In this document: positions 46,165 through 56,201 of the stretch, in pieces
How the letters are laid out: every line of letters starts with the position of its first letter
How positions within the stretch are numbered: position 1 is the stretch's first letter
DNA from: Aureimonas glaciei
GTDB lineage: Bacteria; Pseudomonadota; Alphaproteobacteria; Rhizobiales; Rhizobiaceae
Direction of reading: 5' to 3'
DNA: 64,000 nt
NCBI RefSeq assembly: GCF_014643375.1
Contig: NZ_BMJJ01000009.1
Coordinates: 62,001-126,000 of the forward strand
The notes under the pieces: model-generated
Seen by the model: the letters and a program-made list of their open reading frames with translations, nothing else
Databases searched by the model: none
What the model was told of the DNA's origin: nothing
Translations under genes and position numbers: made by a program

Positions 46165-46674
46165 ATGGCCAAGGAAAAGACCCTCGAAGACGCCTTCCAC
46201 GAGACCCTGAAAGACGTCTACTACGCCGAGAAAGCCTCGGTGAAGGCGCTGAAGAAGTCGGCCAAGGCGGCCAAGGCCCCGGCCCTGAAGGAGGCCTTCA
46301 CGGCCCACGCCGAGGAGTCGGCCAACCAGGTGGAGCGCCTCACCCAGGTGTTCGAACTGATCGGCAAGCCTCCGCGTGGCAAGACCTGCGAGGCCATGGT
46401 CGGCCTTACGAACGAGATGGAAGAGGATCTCGAGGATTTTGGCGAGACCGAGGCGGCCGACGACGTCCTCATCGGCTGCGCCCAGGCCATCGAGCACTAC
46501 GAGATCGCCCGCTACGGCCTCCTGAAGTCCTGGGCGACCAAGCTCGGCTACGACGAGGCGGTGAGCCTCCTCGACGCTACGCTGCAGGAGGAGAAGAAGA
46601 CCGACGAGCTGCTGACGCAGATCGCCGACCAGTCCATGGCGAAGGGCAAGGGCGGCAAGTCGAAGGCGGCTTGA
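46165..46674 (+). CDS. YciE/YciF ferritin-like family protein (DUF892)
   Basis: A 169-residue all-helical protein of the DUF892 family: TLEDAFHETLKDVYYAEKAS, KEAFTAHAEESANQVERL, AQAIEHYEIARYGLLKSWA and EEKKTDELLTQIADQ. The E/HxxE pattern in the helices is that of a diiron ferritin-like bundle. Family members are induced by osmotic or oxidative stress through the general stress response. The C-terminal tail is Lys/Gly-rich. It is convergent with another ferritin-like gene and shares a strong bidirectional terminator with it. Confidence 0.9.
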   Translation: MAKEKTLEDAFHETLKDVYYAEKASVKALKKSAKAAKAPALKEAFTAHAEESANQVERLTQVFELIGKPPRGKTCEAMVGLTNEMEEDLEDFGETEAADDVLIGCAQAIEHYEIARYGLLKSWATKLGYDEAVSLLDATLQEEKKTDELLTQIADQSMAKGKGGKSKAA

Positions 46675-46693
46675 TCGTCTGTAACTAAGTCAG

Positions 46694-46729
46694 AAAGGCC
46701 CGCCGCGACACTCGCGGCGGGCCTTTTTC
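46694..46729. terminator. strong bidirectional Rho-independent terminator
   Basis: AAAGGCCCGCCGCG and its complement CGCGGCGGGCCTTT form a near-14-bp stem with a 5-nt loop, followed by TTTTT on the plus strand and by an A-flanked (thus U-rich) side on the minus strand. It lies between convergent ferritin-like genes. Confidence 0.92.
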
Positions 46730-46760
46730 ATGCGACCGGAACATTCAGCGCCCGGAGGCG

Positions 46761-47201
46761 TCAGGCGTTCGCGTCCATCCAGGCCTTGTGGCGGCTCTCG
46801 TCCTCATAGGCCTTGCGGAAGTAGGCCTGCGCGTCGGCCGGAGCCGCTGCGTTCTTCGCCGCGTGATCATAGGCCATCTTGGTCTCGATCTCGTTGGTCG
46901 ACATGGCCTTCAGGATGGCGCCGTCGCCGATGATCGAGGCCAAGGCGACCTTGCCCGTGGTGAGATATTCCTTGAGGTCGCCCTCCGTAGGCGCCTGCAC
47001 GCCGAGCTGTCCCGCCATCCGGGTCAGTTCGACCACGTGGCGATCGTGGTCGCTCTTGAACTCGGCGATCTTCGCCTTCGAAGTCTCGTTCTCGAGCTTG
47101 GCGATCGTGCTCTCATAGGCCGCGATGGCGTCATGTTCGAGGATGAGCAGGTTCTGGACCAGCTTCTCGAAAGTGGTTTCAGTTCCGACTGTCGTGACCA
47201 T
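46761..47201 (-). CDS. ferritin-like domain protein (PA2169/DUF2383-like)
   Basis: A 146-residue helical bundle protein: FEKLVQNLLILEHDAIAAYES, SDHDRHVVELTRMAGQL, STNEIETKMAYDHAAKN and RKAYEDESRHKAWMDANA. Glu and His residues recur in the ExxH spacing of diiron four-helix bundles. Proteins of this type are stress-induced in alphaproteobacteria. A good ribosome-binding site (CAGGAGA) lies 6 nt before the ATG, and a 10-bp inverted repeat occupies the leader at 47219-47255. Its function beyond a likely role in oxidative or iron stress is unknown. Confidence 0.85.
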   Translation of the reverse strand: MVTTVGTETTFEKLVQNLLILEHDAIAAYESTIAKLENETSKAKIAEFKSDHDRHVVELTRMAGQLGVQAPTEGDLKEYLTTGKVALASIIGDGAILKAMSTNEIETKMAYDHAAKNAAAPADAQAYFRKAYEDESRHKAWMDANA

Positions 47202-47567
47202 GAAAATCTCCTGTTGGTTGAAACCGATGAATGTTCGGTGGGAGGATCGGTTTCAGGAAACTTCCTTAGGCCCCTCATCCCGGATCGCCCGTCGATGCCT
47301 GCGGCGCCGTCTGTCGGTCGCGGAGCCCGGCCAGAGAGCGACCTTGCCGTGAGGGGCTTTGCCCTCGGCGCCGCTCCGCCGGACCTCGCCAGGCGGAGAC
47401 TGGTTCGCCAGCCCGCACCATCCTTTTTTCCAATTGCCAGCCGCCGGCGGCGTTTTGTGCTAGGCGAAACCTGCCGGGCAGGAGCCCGGTGTGCATGGCA
47501 GGCGGCAACCGGCGCGAAGCCGGCGCCGCGGGCGGCATCATCGGTCTCGTCGCCGCGGAGGATTGAG
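47202..47567. other. divergent intergenic region
   Basis: About 365 bp between the minus-strand ferritin-like gene and the thiolase gene. It contains the inverted repeat at 47219-47255. The rest shows no protein-like frame. Confidence 0.45.
47219..47255 (-). promoter_or_regulatory. 10-bp inverted repeat in leader of ferritin-like gene
   Basis: TGAAACCGAT (47219-47228) and ATCGGTTTCA (47246-47255) are perfect complements separated by 17 nt, 18 nt upstream of the ferritin-like gene's ATG. It could be an operator or an mRNA leader hairpin that affects translation. Confidence 0.5.
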
Positions 47568-48770
<1,203 letters not shown>

Positions 48771-48818
48771 CCCAGCCGGGTTCGCCGAAAACACGGAACC
48801 GGCGTAGTGCCGGACATG

Positions 48819-48844
48819 AAAACGGGGAGCCCTGCCCCCCGTTT
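48819..48844. terminator. hairpin between convergent pcaF and efp
   Basis: AAACGGGG and CCCCGTTT form an 8-bp stem with a 9-nt loop between the two convergent genes. The A and T ends of the stem give it weak terminator character in both directions. Confidence 0.5.
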
Positions 48845-48888
48845 CCGATCAGTGTCTGAAGCCCGCCCGCCCGAAGCGGACGCGGCTC

Positions 48889-49455
48889 TCAGTCCTTGGC
48901 GCGCTCGACATAGGAGCCGTCGGCCGTCAGCACGACGATGCGCGTGCCCACCGCGATGTGCGGCGGAACCTGGGTGCGCAGGCCGTTGGAGAGCACCGCC
49001 GGCTTGTAGGAGGCGGAGGCCGTCTGGCCCTTGGTTACCGGCTCGGTCTCCATCACCTCGAAGGTGGCGCGCTGCGGCAGTTCCAGCGAGATCGCGACGC
49101 CGTCGTAGATCGACACGGCGACGGTCATGTTCTCGATGAGATAGGGCGCGGCGTCGCCGACGACGCTTTCCGGCACCAGCACCTGGTCGAAGGTCTCGGG
49201 GTTCATGAAGTGAAAACCCTCGCCGTCGGCGTAGAGAAACGTGTGGTCGCTCTCGTCGACGAAGGCGCGCTCGACCGTCTCGGTCGTGCGGTAGCGCTCG
49301 GACACCTTCACGCCGTCGGAGATGCGGCGCATGTCCAGCTGCGTGACGGAATTGCCCTTGCCAGGATGGATGTTCTCGGCAATGAGGATGACGTAGAGCT
49401 TGCCATCCTGGTCGACGACATTGCCTTTGCGGAGCGAACTGGCGATCACCTTCAA
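48889..49455 (-). CDS. efp: translation elongation factor P
   Basis: About 188-193 residues with the three EF-P domains. The modifiable Lys is in [20 protein letters not shown] (loop of domain I), and the closing segment is [26 protein letters not shown] rescues ribosomes stalled at polyproline. Relatives start about [14 protein letters not shown], which here corresponds to codons near TTG 49455. That TTG has AGGA 8 nt upstream, while the in-frame ATG at 49470 has no ribosome-binding site, so 49455 is preferred. The modification genes epmA and epmB lie divergently next to it. Confidence 0.92.
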   Translation of the reverse strand: MKVIASSLRKGNVVDQDGKLYVILIAENIHPGKGNSVTQLDMRRISDGVKVSERYRTTETVERAFVDESDHTFLYADGEGFHFMNPETFDQVLVPESVVGDAAPYLIENMTVAVSIYDGVAISLELPQRATFEVMETEPVTKGQTASASYKPAVLSNGLRTQVPPHIAVGTRIVVLTADGSYVERAKD

Positions 49456-49573
49456 GGGTGTTTTCCTCATCTGAGCGGTTGGTTGGGCTGGCCCCGAAAG
49501 AGCCTTGCGCTAGCGCCTAGCGCATCTCGGCCGCAATCGCCAGTCGCCTTTCCCCTTTTCGAACAGGGCCGCC

Positions 49574-50653
49574 ATGCCTGACGCCTCCCCCTGGTGGACC
49601 CCCGACGTCCACGCCGACCGCCGGCCGCGCCTCATGATGCGCAACGCGATTGCCGCCGAAACACGCGCCTGGTTCGGCGCCCGCGATTTCGTCGAGGTGA
49701 CCACCGGCGCGCTGCAGGTCTCGCCCGGCAACGAGGCGCATCTCATGGCTTTTTCGACGGAACTCGTCGGGGAAGATGGTTCTCGCTCGACGCTCTACCT
49801 CCACACCTCGCCGGAATTCGCCTGCAAGAAGCTCCTCGCCGCCGGCGAGAGAAAACTGTTCAGCCTTGGCCCCGTCTACCGCAATGGCGAGCGCAGCCGG
49901 CTGCACCATCCCGAATTCACCATGCTGGAATGGTACCGCGTCGGCGAGACCTATGAGGCGCTGATGGAAGACGCCGCCGCCCTCATCGCGCTCGCCGCCG
50001 AGCGGGCCGGCGCAAAACGCTTCCGGTTTCGTGGGCGCGAGGCCGATCCGTTTGCCGAACCCGAGCGCATCACCGTCGCCGAAGCCTTTTCGCGCCATGC
50101 CGGCATCGACCTCCTCGCCACCGTGGAAGCCTCCGGCGCGACCGACCGCGACGGCCTCGCCGCCGCCATGACGGCGTCCGGCCTGCGCGTCGACGCCGGC
50201 GACAGCTGGGGCGATCTCGTCAGCCGGGCGCTGGTGGAAAGGGTCGAGCCGCAGCTCGGCGACGGCCGCCCGACCATTTTGATGGAATATCCCATCCCCG
50301 AGGCGGCGCTGGCCCGCCCGAGCCCCGGAAATCCGAAAGTCGCCGAGCGCTTCGAGATCTACTGCTGCGGCGTCGAGCTCGCCAATGCTTTTGGCGAACT
50401 CACCGACGCCGCCGTGCAGCGCCGCCGTTTCGAGGCCGAGATGGACGAGCGGGCGCGGATCTATGGCGAGCGCTACCCGCTCGACGAGGATTTTCTGGCG
50501 GCCCTGGCCGTGATGCCGGAAGCCTCTGGCATCGCGCTCGGCTTCGACCGGCTGGCCATGCTCGCCGTCGGCGCGGAGAAGATCGACGACGTGATCTGGG
50601 CGCCGATGCCCGCGCCCGCCCGGCCGGCGGCGCCGCCGGCCGCAAAGCCATGA
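49574..50653 (+). CDS. epmA: EF-P--lysine lysyltransferase (GenX/PoxA/YjeA)
   Basis: A 359-residue paralogue of class II lysyl-tRNA synthetase without the anticodon-binding domain. It has RPRLMMRNAIAAETRAWFGA, the motif 2 region FSLGPVYRNGERSRLHHPEF, CGVELANAFGELTD and the motif 3 GIALGFDRLAMLAVG. EpmA attaches (R)-beta-lysine to the Lys of EF-P. It is divergent from efp and its last 4 nt overlap epmB. Confidence 0.95.
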   Translation: MPDASPWWTPDVHADRRPRLMMRNAIAAETRAWFGARDFVEVTTGALQVSPGNEAHLMAFSTELVGEDGSRSTLYLHTSPEFACKKLLAAGERKLFSLGPVYRNGERSRLHHPEFTMLEWYRVGETYEALMEDAAALIALAAERAGAKRFRFRGREADPFAEPERITVAEAFSRHAGIDLLATVEASGATDRDGLAAAMTASGLRVDAGDSWGDLVSRALVERVEPQLGDGRPTILMEYPIPEAALARPSPGNPKVAERFEIYCCGVELANAFGELTDAAVQRRRFEAEMDERARIYGERYPLDEDFLAALAVMPEASGIALGFDRLAMLAVGAEKIDDVIWAPMPAPARPAAPPAAKP

Positions 50654-51693
50654 CCCGTCCCCTGCGCACCTCCGCCGCCCTCGTCGAGGCCGGCCTCGTG
50701 CCGCCGGAAAAACTGGCGGCGCTGGAGCGCGTCGCCGAGCGCTATGCCCTCTCGATCACGCCGGATATGGCCGCGCTGATCGAGGCCGAGGACGACGGCA
50801 TCGGCCGCCAGTTCCTGCCGCGCGAGGAGGAACTCGTGTCCGCCCCCGGCGACCTCGCCGACCCGATCGGCGACGACGCGCATGCGCCGGTGCCGGGCAT
50901 CGTCCACCGCTATCCCGACCGCGTGCTGCTGAAGCCGCTGCATGTCTGCCCGGTCTACTGCCGCTTCTGCTTTCGCCGCGAAGTGGTCGGGCCGGACGGC
51001 CTCGGCACCCTCTCCGACGCCGAGCTGGAACAGGCGCTCGCCTACATCGCCGCACATGAGGAGATCTGGGAAGTGGTCGTCACCGGCGGCGATCCCTTCG
51101 TCCTCTCCCCTCGCCGCCTCGCCGCCATCGCCGGGGCCCTCGCCGCTATTCCTCATGTGAAGGTGCTGCGCCTCCACACCCGCGTCCCCGTCGTCGAGCC
51201 CGCCCGCGTCGACGCCGCCCTCGTCGACGCGCTGAAAACCTTCGGCGGCGCCGTCTTCGTCGCCCTCCATGCCAACCACCCGCGCGAGTTCACGCCGGAC
51301 GCTTGCGCTGCCATCGCCCGCCTCGTCGACGCCGGCATCCCGCTCGTCAGCCAGACCGTCCTCCTCAAAGGCGTCAACGACGACGCGGACACCCTCACCG
51401 CCCTGATGCGCGCCTTCGTCGAGAACCGCATCAAGCCCTACTATCTCCACCACGGCGACCTCGCGCCGGGCACCGCGCATTTCCGCACCACGATTGGCGA
51501 GGGCCAGGCGCTGATGCGGAACCTGCGCGGGACGATTTCGGGCCTGTGCCAGCCGACCTATGTGCTGGATATCCCGGGCGGACACGGCAAGGTGCCGGTG
51601 GGACCGGGGTATTTGCAGGAAACGGACGAGTCATGGGTGGTGACGGATCCGCAGGGCGCAGCACACGACTACCCTCCGGCCACGCAGGACTGA
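50650..51693 (+). CDS. epmB: EF-P beta-lysylation protein, lysine 2,3-aminomutase-like radical SAM enzyme
   Basis: A 347-residue radical SAM enzyme of the KamA family with the cluster motif CPVYCRFCFRREVVG, the SAM-binding VVTGGDPFVLSP and the lysine/PLP region KPYYLHHGDLAPGTAHFRT. EpmB converts alpha-lysine to (R)-beta-lysine for EpmA. The smaller size compared with true lysine aminomutase fits EpmB. The start overlaps the epmA stop (ATGA), so the two are translated together. Confidence 0.94.
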   Translation: MTRPLRTSAALVEAGLVPPEKLAALERVAERYALSITPDMAALIEAEDDGIGRQFLPREEELVSAPGDLADPIGDDAHAPVPGIVHRYPDRVLLKPLHVCPVYCRFCFRREVVGPDGLGTLSDAELEQALAYIAAHEEIWEVVVTGGDPFVLSPRRLAAIAGALAAIPHVKVLRLHTRVPVVEPARVDAALVDALKTFGGAVFVALHANHPREFTPDACAAIARLVDAGIPLVSQTVLLKGVNDDADTLTALMRAFVENRIKPYYLHHGDLAPGTAHFRTTIGEGQALMRNLRGTISGLCQPTYVLDIPGGHGKVPVGPGYLQETDESWVVTDPQGAAHDYPPATQD

Positions 51694-51920
51694 CGCCGCG
51701 CCGCCACCGGTTCGCAGACAATCCCGCCCGCCCCTCTCGCGGCGAGACATGGCCCCACGCCAGTCAGCAGGCACGCCACCTCGCCCTTCACTTTTACGCG
51801 ATGAAGCGGCAAACTTTGCTGTCGTATTTCAAGTTGTTGAAATTATAGGACCTCCTCGTCTGCGGATTTTTAAGGATCGTTGAGTAGTAGAGTCGATGGC
51901 TCAACGGAACCGTCCTGCAA

Positions 51921-53957
51921 ATGCGCGTCTTTACCTGCCTCGCCTTCGAGCACAATCTCTGGTTCGTCCTACTGGCAGCTTTGATGTGTACGCTGGGATC
52001 GGTCGTCACCATCAACTTGGTTCGCCGCGCTGCGTCGACGACAGGACTGCCGCGCAACGGATGGTTGTTCCTGACGGCCGTCTCGGCCGGCTCGTCGATC
52101 TGGTCGACGCACTTCATCGCGATGCTGGGCTACGAAATTCCGGTCAGCGTTTCCATCAACCCGGTGCTGACCCTCGCCTCGGCCCTGATCGCCATCTTCG
52201 GGGCCGGGATCGGCTTTGCCGTGGCGTCGATCGGCAGGTCGCGGACCACCAACATCGTCGGCGGCGGGATCATCGGCCTGTCGGTGTCGGCCATGCACTA
52301 TACCGGCATGTTCGGCTACCGCGTGCTGGGCATCGTCACCTGGGATTCCGGCTATATCGTCGCCTCGCTGGCGCTGGCCTGCCTGTTCTCGATCGCCGCC
52401 ATGGACGCGATCCATCGCTGGTCGGCCGGCCTGTGGGCGCAGGCGTCGACCGGCTTGCTGATCCTGGCCATCGTCAGCCTGCATTTCACCGGCATGGCCG
52501 CGTTCCAGGTCGAGCCCATCCTGATCCATGAGTCCGGCCTCTCTTCCGATGCGCTCTACGCGCTCGCCATGGCGGTGCTGATCGTCGGGCTGATCATCCT
52601 GGGAACGGGCATTTCGAGCTATCTGATCGACGACCGCAACCGCGCGGACTCGACCGAAAAACTGCGTCTGATGGCTTTCCAGGATCCCCTGACCGGTCTG
52701 GCCAATCGCCGCGCCCTGCAGGACCGGATGAACACGCTTCTGTCGACCAGCAAGCCGTTTTCGATGCTCCTCCTCGACCTCGACCACTTCAAGAGCGTCA
52801 ACGATTCCTACGGCCATGCCGCCGGCGACCAACTTCTCGTCCAGGCGACCCGCCGCCTGTGCGGTCTTCTCGGCGAGGATAGCTATGCCGCCCGCATCGG
52901 CGGGGACGAACTGGCGGTCCTCGTCACCGGCACGAAAGACAAGGGCTGGAACATCGCGCAGGCGGCCGTGCAGATCCTCATCCAGCCCTATCTGATCGAT
53001 GGGCTGAGCGTCGAGGTCGGCTGCAGCATCGGTCTCAGCGCCTTTCCGGAGGCGGGCAACCATGAGGAGATCATGCGCCAGGCCGATATCGCGCTCTATG
53101 AGGCCAAGCGCCTCGGCCGCGGCCGGGCCTTTCCCTACGAGCCGGGCATGCTGGAAGCCGTCGAGGCCCGTTATGCGCTCGAGAGCGATCTCAAGGCGGC
53201 CATCCTGCACAGCCAGTTCTATCTGGCCTACCAGCCCCTGGTCGACCTGGCCTCCAAGCAGCCGATCGGCTTCGAGGCGCTCATCCGCTGGGAGCATCCG
53301 ACGCGCGGACTCGTCTCGCCCGCGGATTTCATTCCCCTGGCGGAGGAGTGCGGCTGCATCGTCGAGATCGGCCAGTGGGTCCTCCTGGAGGCCTGCCGCG
53401 AGGCGATGACGTGGGAGGATCACCTGCATGTCGCCGTGAACGTCTCGGCCGTCCAGTTCAAGACGGCCGCCTTCCTCAGCCATGTCACGCAGGCGCTGGC
53501 GGAGAGCGGCCTGCCGGCTCACCGTCTGGAGATCGAGCTCACCGAGACGGCCATGGTCACCGACGGGCCCCGCGTCGCCCTGGCGCTGTCGGCGCTTCGG
53601 ATGCTCGGCGTCAAAATCTCGATGGACGATTTCGGCACCGGCTACTCCTCCCTCGCGCATCTGCGCGACCTGCCGCTCGACCGGATCAAGATCGACCGGT
53701 CCTTCGTGTCCGCCGCCGCCTCGGACCCCAACTCCATGGCGGTCCTCGAGGCCATCACGCAGCTCGGGCGGACGATGAACATCCCGACGCTGGCGGAAGG
53801 CGTGGAAACCGACGAGCAGGTGGCGATGCTGCAAGCGCTGGGCTGCGACGCGGTCCAGGGGTTTCTCTTCGGCCGCCCCGCCCGGTCGGAGCACGCTCAT
53901 GGCATCGACAAGAAATGGCGCGGCGAGGCCGGGAAACAGCACCGTTTCCGAGCTTAG
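51921..53957 (+). CDS. MHYT-GGDEF-EAL membrane c-di-GMP signalling protein
   Basis: A 678-residue protein. The N-terminal seven-helix MHYT sensor has three repeats (STHFIAM 62-68, AMHYTGM 124-130, SLHFTGM 186-192), proposed to bind copper and sense a gas. The GGDEF domain (about 250-410) has LDLDHFKSVNDSYGH but a GGDEL signature (327-331) instead of GGDEF. The EAL phosphodiesterase domain (about 425-670) keeps FEALIRWEHP, ELTETAM and MDDFGTGYSSL with GVETDEQ, so c-di-GMP hydrolysis is likely the main output. An inverted repeat CGTTGAG/CTCAACG (51878-51906) lies just upstream. Confidence 0.93.
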   Translation: MRVFTCLAFEHNLWFVLLAALMCTLGSVVTINLVRRAASTTGLPRNGWLFLTAVSAGSSIWSTHFIAMLGYEIPVSVSINPVLTLASALIAIFGAGIGFAVASIGRSRTTNIVGGGIIGLSVSAMHYTGMFGYRVLGIVTWDSGYIVASLALACLFSIAAMDAIHRWSAGLWAQASTGLLILAIVSLHFTGMAAFQVEPILIHESGLSSDALYALAMAVLIVGLIILGTGISSYLIDDRNRADSTEKLRLMAFQDPLTGLANRRALQDRMNTLLSTSKPFSMLLLDLDHFKSVNDSYGHAAGDQLLVQATRRLCGLLGEDSYAARIGGDELAVLVTGTKDKGWNIAQAAVQILIQPYLIDGLSVEVGCSIGLSAFPEAGNHEEIMRQADIALYEAKRLGRGRAFPYEPGMLEAVEARYALESDLKAAILHSQFYLAYQPLVDLASKQPIGFEALIRWEHPTRGLVSPADFIPLAEECGCIVEIGQWVLLEACREAMTWEDHLHVAVNVSAVQFKTAAFLSHVTQALAESGLPAHRLEIELTETAMVTDGPRVALALSALRMLGVKISMDDFGTGYSSLAHLRDLPLDRIKIDRSFVSAAASDPNSMAVLEAITQLGRTMNIPTLAEGVETDEQVAMLQALGCDAVQGFLFGRPARSEHAHGIDKKWRGEAGKQHRFRA

Positions 53958-53993
53958 GAACGGCGAGAGGGTCCGCCGCTGACCGCGCCCCCC

Positions 53994-55292
53994 TCAAATC
54001 ATCGGCAGCCACACCGCCAGCGCCACCAGCGTCGCGAGCAGAACCGGCGGCGTGATCACCAAGCCGACCTTCATGTACTGCCCCCAGGTGATCGTCTGGC
54101 CCTTGCCGGCCAGGACGTGCAGCCAGAGGAGCGTGGCGAGGCTGCCGATGGGGGTGAATTTGGGGCCGAGGTCGTTGCCGATGACGTTGGCGTAGACCAT
54201 CAGTTCCTGCGTCAGCGGCGCGAGGTCGGCCCGGTCGATGGCCAGCGCCCCGACGAGGGTGGCGGGCAGGTTGTTCATCACCGAGGCGAGGACGGCGATG
54301 ACGAAGCCGGTGCCGACGGTGGCGACCATGTTGCCTTGGCGCGCGAGCCAGGTGAGGACGCCGGCGGCGATGTCGGTGAGGCCGGCATTTCCGAGGCCGT
54401 AGACGACGAGATACATGCCGATCGAGAACAGCACGATCTGCCATGGCGCGGCGCGCAGGACCTTTACTACGGGGATGACCGGCGTTCCCCCGCCGAACCA
54501 GCGGCCGGCGATGGCGACGAGGACGAGCGCGGCGGCGCCCGTGACGAAGGCGATGGGCACGGCGAACTGCGCGGTCACGAAATAGGCGACGAGGAGCACC
54601 GCCAGGAGCGGAAAGGCGGCGCGGAAGACGGAGGTGTCGCGGATCGCGGCGCGCGGTTCCTCCAGATCGTCGACCCGGTAGGCCTCGGGAATGTCGCGGC
54701 GGTAGTAGAGCCAGAGGACGAGGAGCGTCGCCAGGAGCGAAACGACATTCACCGGCACCATCACGGCGGCATAGCGGTCGAAGGAAATGGCGAAGTAGTT
54801 CGCGGTGACGATGTTGACGAGGTTGGAGATCACCAGCGGCAGGCTGGTGGAATCGGCGACGAAGCCGCAGGCAACGATGAAGGCGAGCGCCGCGCGCGGC
54901 GGGAAGTCGAGGCGGAGGAGGATGGCGAGGACGATCGGCGTCAAGAGCAGCGCCGCGCCGTCATTGGCGAACAGCGCCGAGATCGCGGCGCCGAGGAGGA
55001 TGATCAGCGGAAACAGGCGATGTCCCCTTCCCCCGCCCCAGCGCGCCACGTGCAGCGCCGCCCAGGCAAAGAAGCCGGCCTCGTCGAGGATCAGCGAGAT
55101 GACGATCAGCCCGACGAAGGTGAAGGTCGCGTCCCAGACGATGTGCCAGACGATCCCGACATCGGCCGGCTGCACCACGCCGAGGACGAGCGCGACGGCC
55201 GCGCCGCCGAGGGCCGACCAGCCGATGCCGAGCCCCCGAGGCTGCCAGATGACGAGAACGAGGGTGGCGCAAAAGATCGCGAAGGCGAGCAT
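53994..55292 (-). CDS. arsB: arsenite/antimonite efflux permease ArsB
   Basis: A 432-residue membrane protein with about 11 helices: GLIVISLILDEAGFFAWAALH, ISALFANDGAALLLTPIVL, CGFVADSTSLPLVISNLVNIV, ASVMNNLPATLVGALAI and NVIGNDLGPKFTPIGSLATLL are the conserved ArsB blocks. It extrudes As(III) and Sb(III). It is downstream of arsC on the same strand across a 318-bp gap. No arsA ATPase is seen, so it should run on the proton gradient. Confidence 0.95.
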   Translation of the reverse strand: MLAFAIFCATLVLVIWQPRGLGIGWSALGGAAVALVLGVVQPADVGIVWHIVWDATFTFVGLIVISLILDEAGFFAWAALHVARWGGGRGHRLFPLIILLGAAISALFANDGAALLLTPIVLAILLRLDFPPRAALAFIVACGFVADSTSLPLVISNLVNIVTANYFAISFDRYAAVMVPVNVVSLLATLLVLWLYYRRDIPEAYRVDDLEEPRAAIRDTSVFRAAFPLLAVLLVAYFVTAQFAVPIAFVTGAAALVLVAIAGRWFGGGTPVIPVVKVLRAAPWQIVLFSIGMYLVVYGLGNAGLTDIAAGVLTWLARQGNMVATVGTGFVIAVLASVMNNLPATLVGALAIDRADLAPLTQELMVYANVIGNDLGPKFTPIGSLATLLWLHVLAGKGQTITWGQYMKVGLVITPPVLLATLVALAVWLPMI

Positions 55293-55610
55293 CGGCAGTC
55301 CGGAATTTTGGAGGAAGGGCGGGCGGGCCCTGCCTTAGCCGTTTCCTTCGCAGCGCAACAGCCATCGGCGGCGCGGCGGCCAGGTCACCCAGGCATCCCA
55401 AGGCTCGGCAGCCGAACGTTCGGCACCTTCTTCTAGCTGCCACAGGGCAACCCCTCGCCCGCTACTGGCCCGGAAGCCAGCCCCTCAGCGGTCGCCGCCG
55501 GATGCCGAATGCGCGAGCCGGCCGGCACGGCCGCCCGCGCTGCTGTCGTCGACCGCTGCTCGGGACAGGGGGGCTCGACGATCACGAGACCGCGGCCGCC
55601 GGGCCGCGGC
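55293..55610. other. gap between arsC and arsB, no gene seen
   Basis: About 318 bp. I looked for an ArsR repressor or ArsH here and found none in either strand. It may carry a separate arsB promoter. Confidence 0.5.
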
Positions 55611-56027
55611 TCAGGCGGTCGCGCCGCTGGCCGCGACGACCTCGCCGTCCTCCTTGGTGAAGGCACCGATGGCGGGATTGTCGAGGATCTCCAGCACCTT
55701 CTCCGAGGGGCGGCAGAGGCGCACGCCCTTCTCCGTGATGACGATCGGCCGGTCGATGAGGATGGGGTGGCGGATCATCTCGTCGAGCAGTTCCTCGTCG
55801 CCGATCGCCGGGTCGTCGAGACCGAGTTCGGCATAGGGCGTGCCCTTCTTGCGCAGGATGTCGCGCGGCGTGAGGCCCATCACGTCGAGAAGCTCGATCA
55901 GCGTCTCGCGCGAGGGCGGCGTCTTCAGATATTCGATGATCTCCGGCTCCTCGCCGGACTGGCGGATCATCGCCAACGTGTTGCGCGAGGTGCCGCATTC
56001 CGGGTTGTGGTAGATCGTGACGGTCAT
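55611..56027 (-). CDS. arsC: glutaredoxin-type arsenate reductase
   Basis: A 138-residue ArsC with the catalytic Cys11 in YHNPECGTSRNT and the arginines of the arsenate pocket in IRHPILIDRPIVITEKGVRL and LCRP. It reduces As(V) to As(III) with glutathione and glutaredoxin, supplying the substrate of ArsB. Spacing of 174 bp separates it from the upstream MFS gene. Confidence 0.95.
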   Translation of the reverse strand: MTVTIYHNPECGTSRNTLAMIRQSGEEPEIIEYLKTPPSRETLIELLDVMGLTPRDILRKKGTPYAELGLDDPAIGDEELLDEMIRHPILIDRPIVITEKGVRLCRPSEKVLEILDNPAIGAFTKEDGEVVAASGATA

Positions 56028-56201
56028 GGGTGTTCCTGTTGGCGACGGTAAGGGCCGCTTTCATGTGGCGCCGCAGCACGGCCGATCAAGCGGCGCCGAC
56101 CGCATCGCACCGGCGGATGACAGGCGCATGTCCGTGCCGCCCCCTCGCGGGCGAAGACGCTCAGGAAATGCGCCGTGTCCGAAAGCCGCGCGCAGCGATG
56201 C

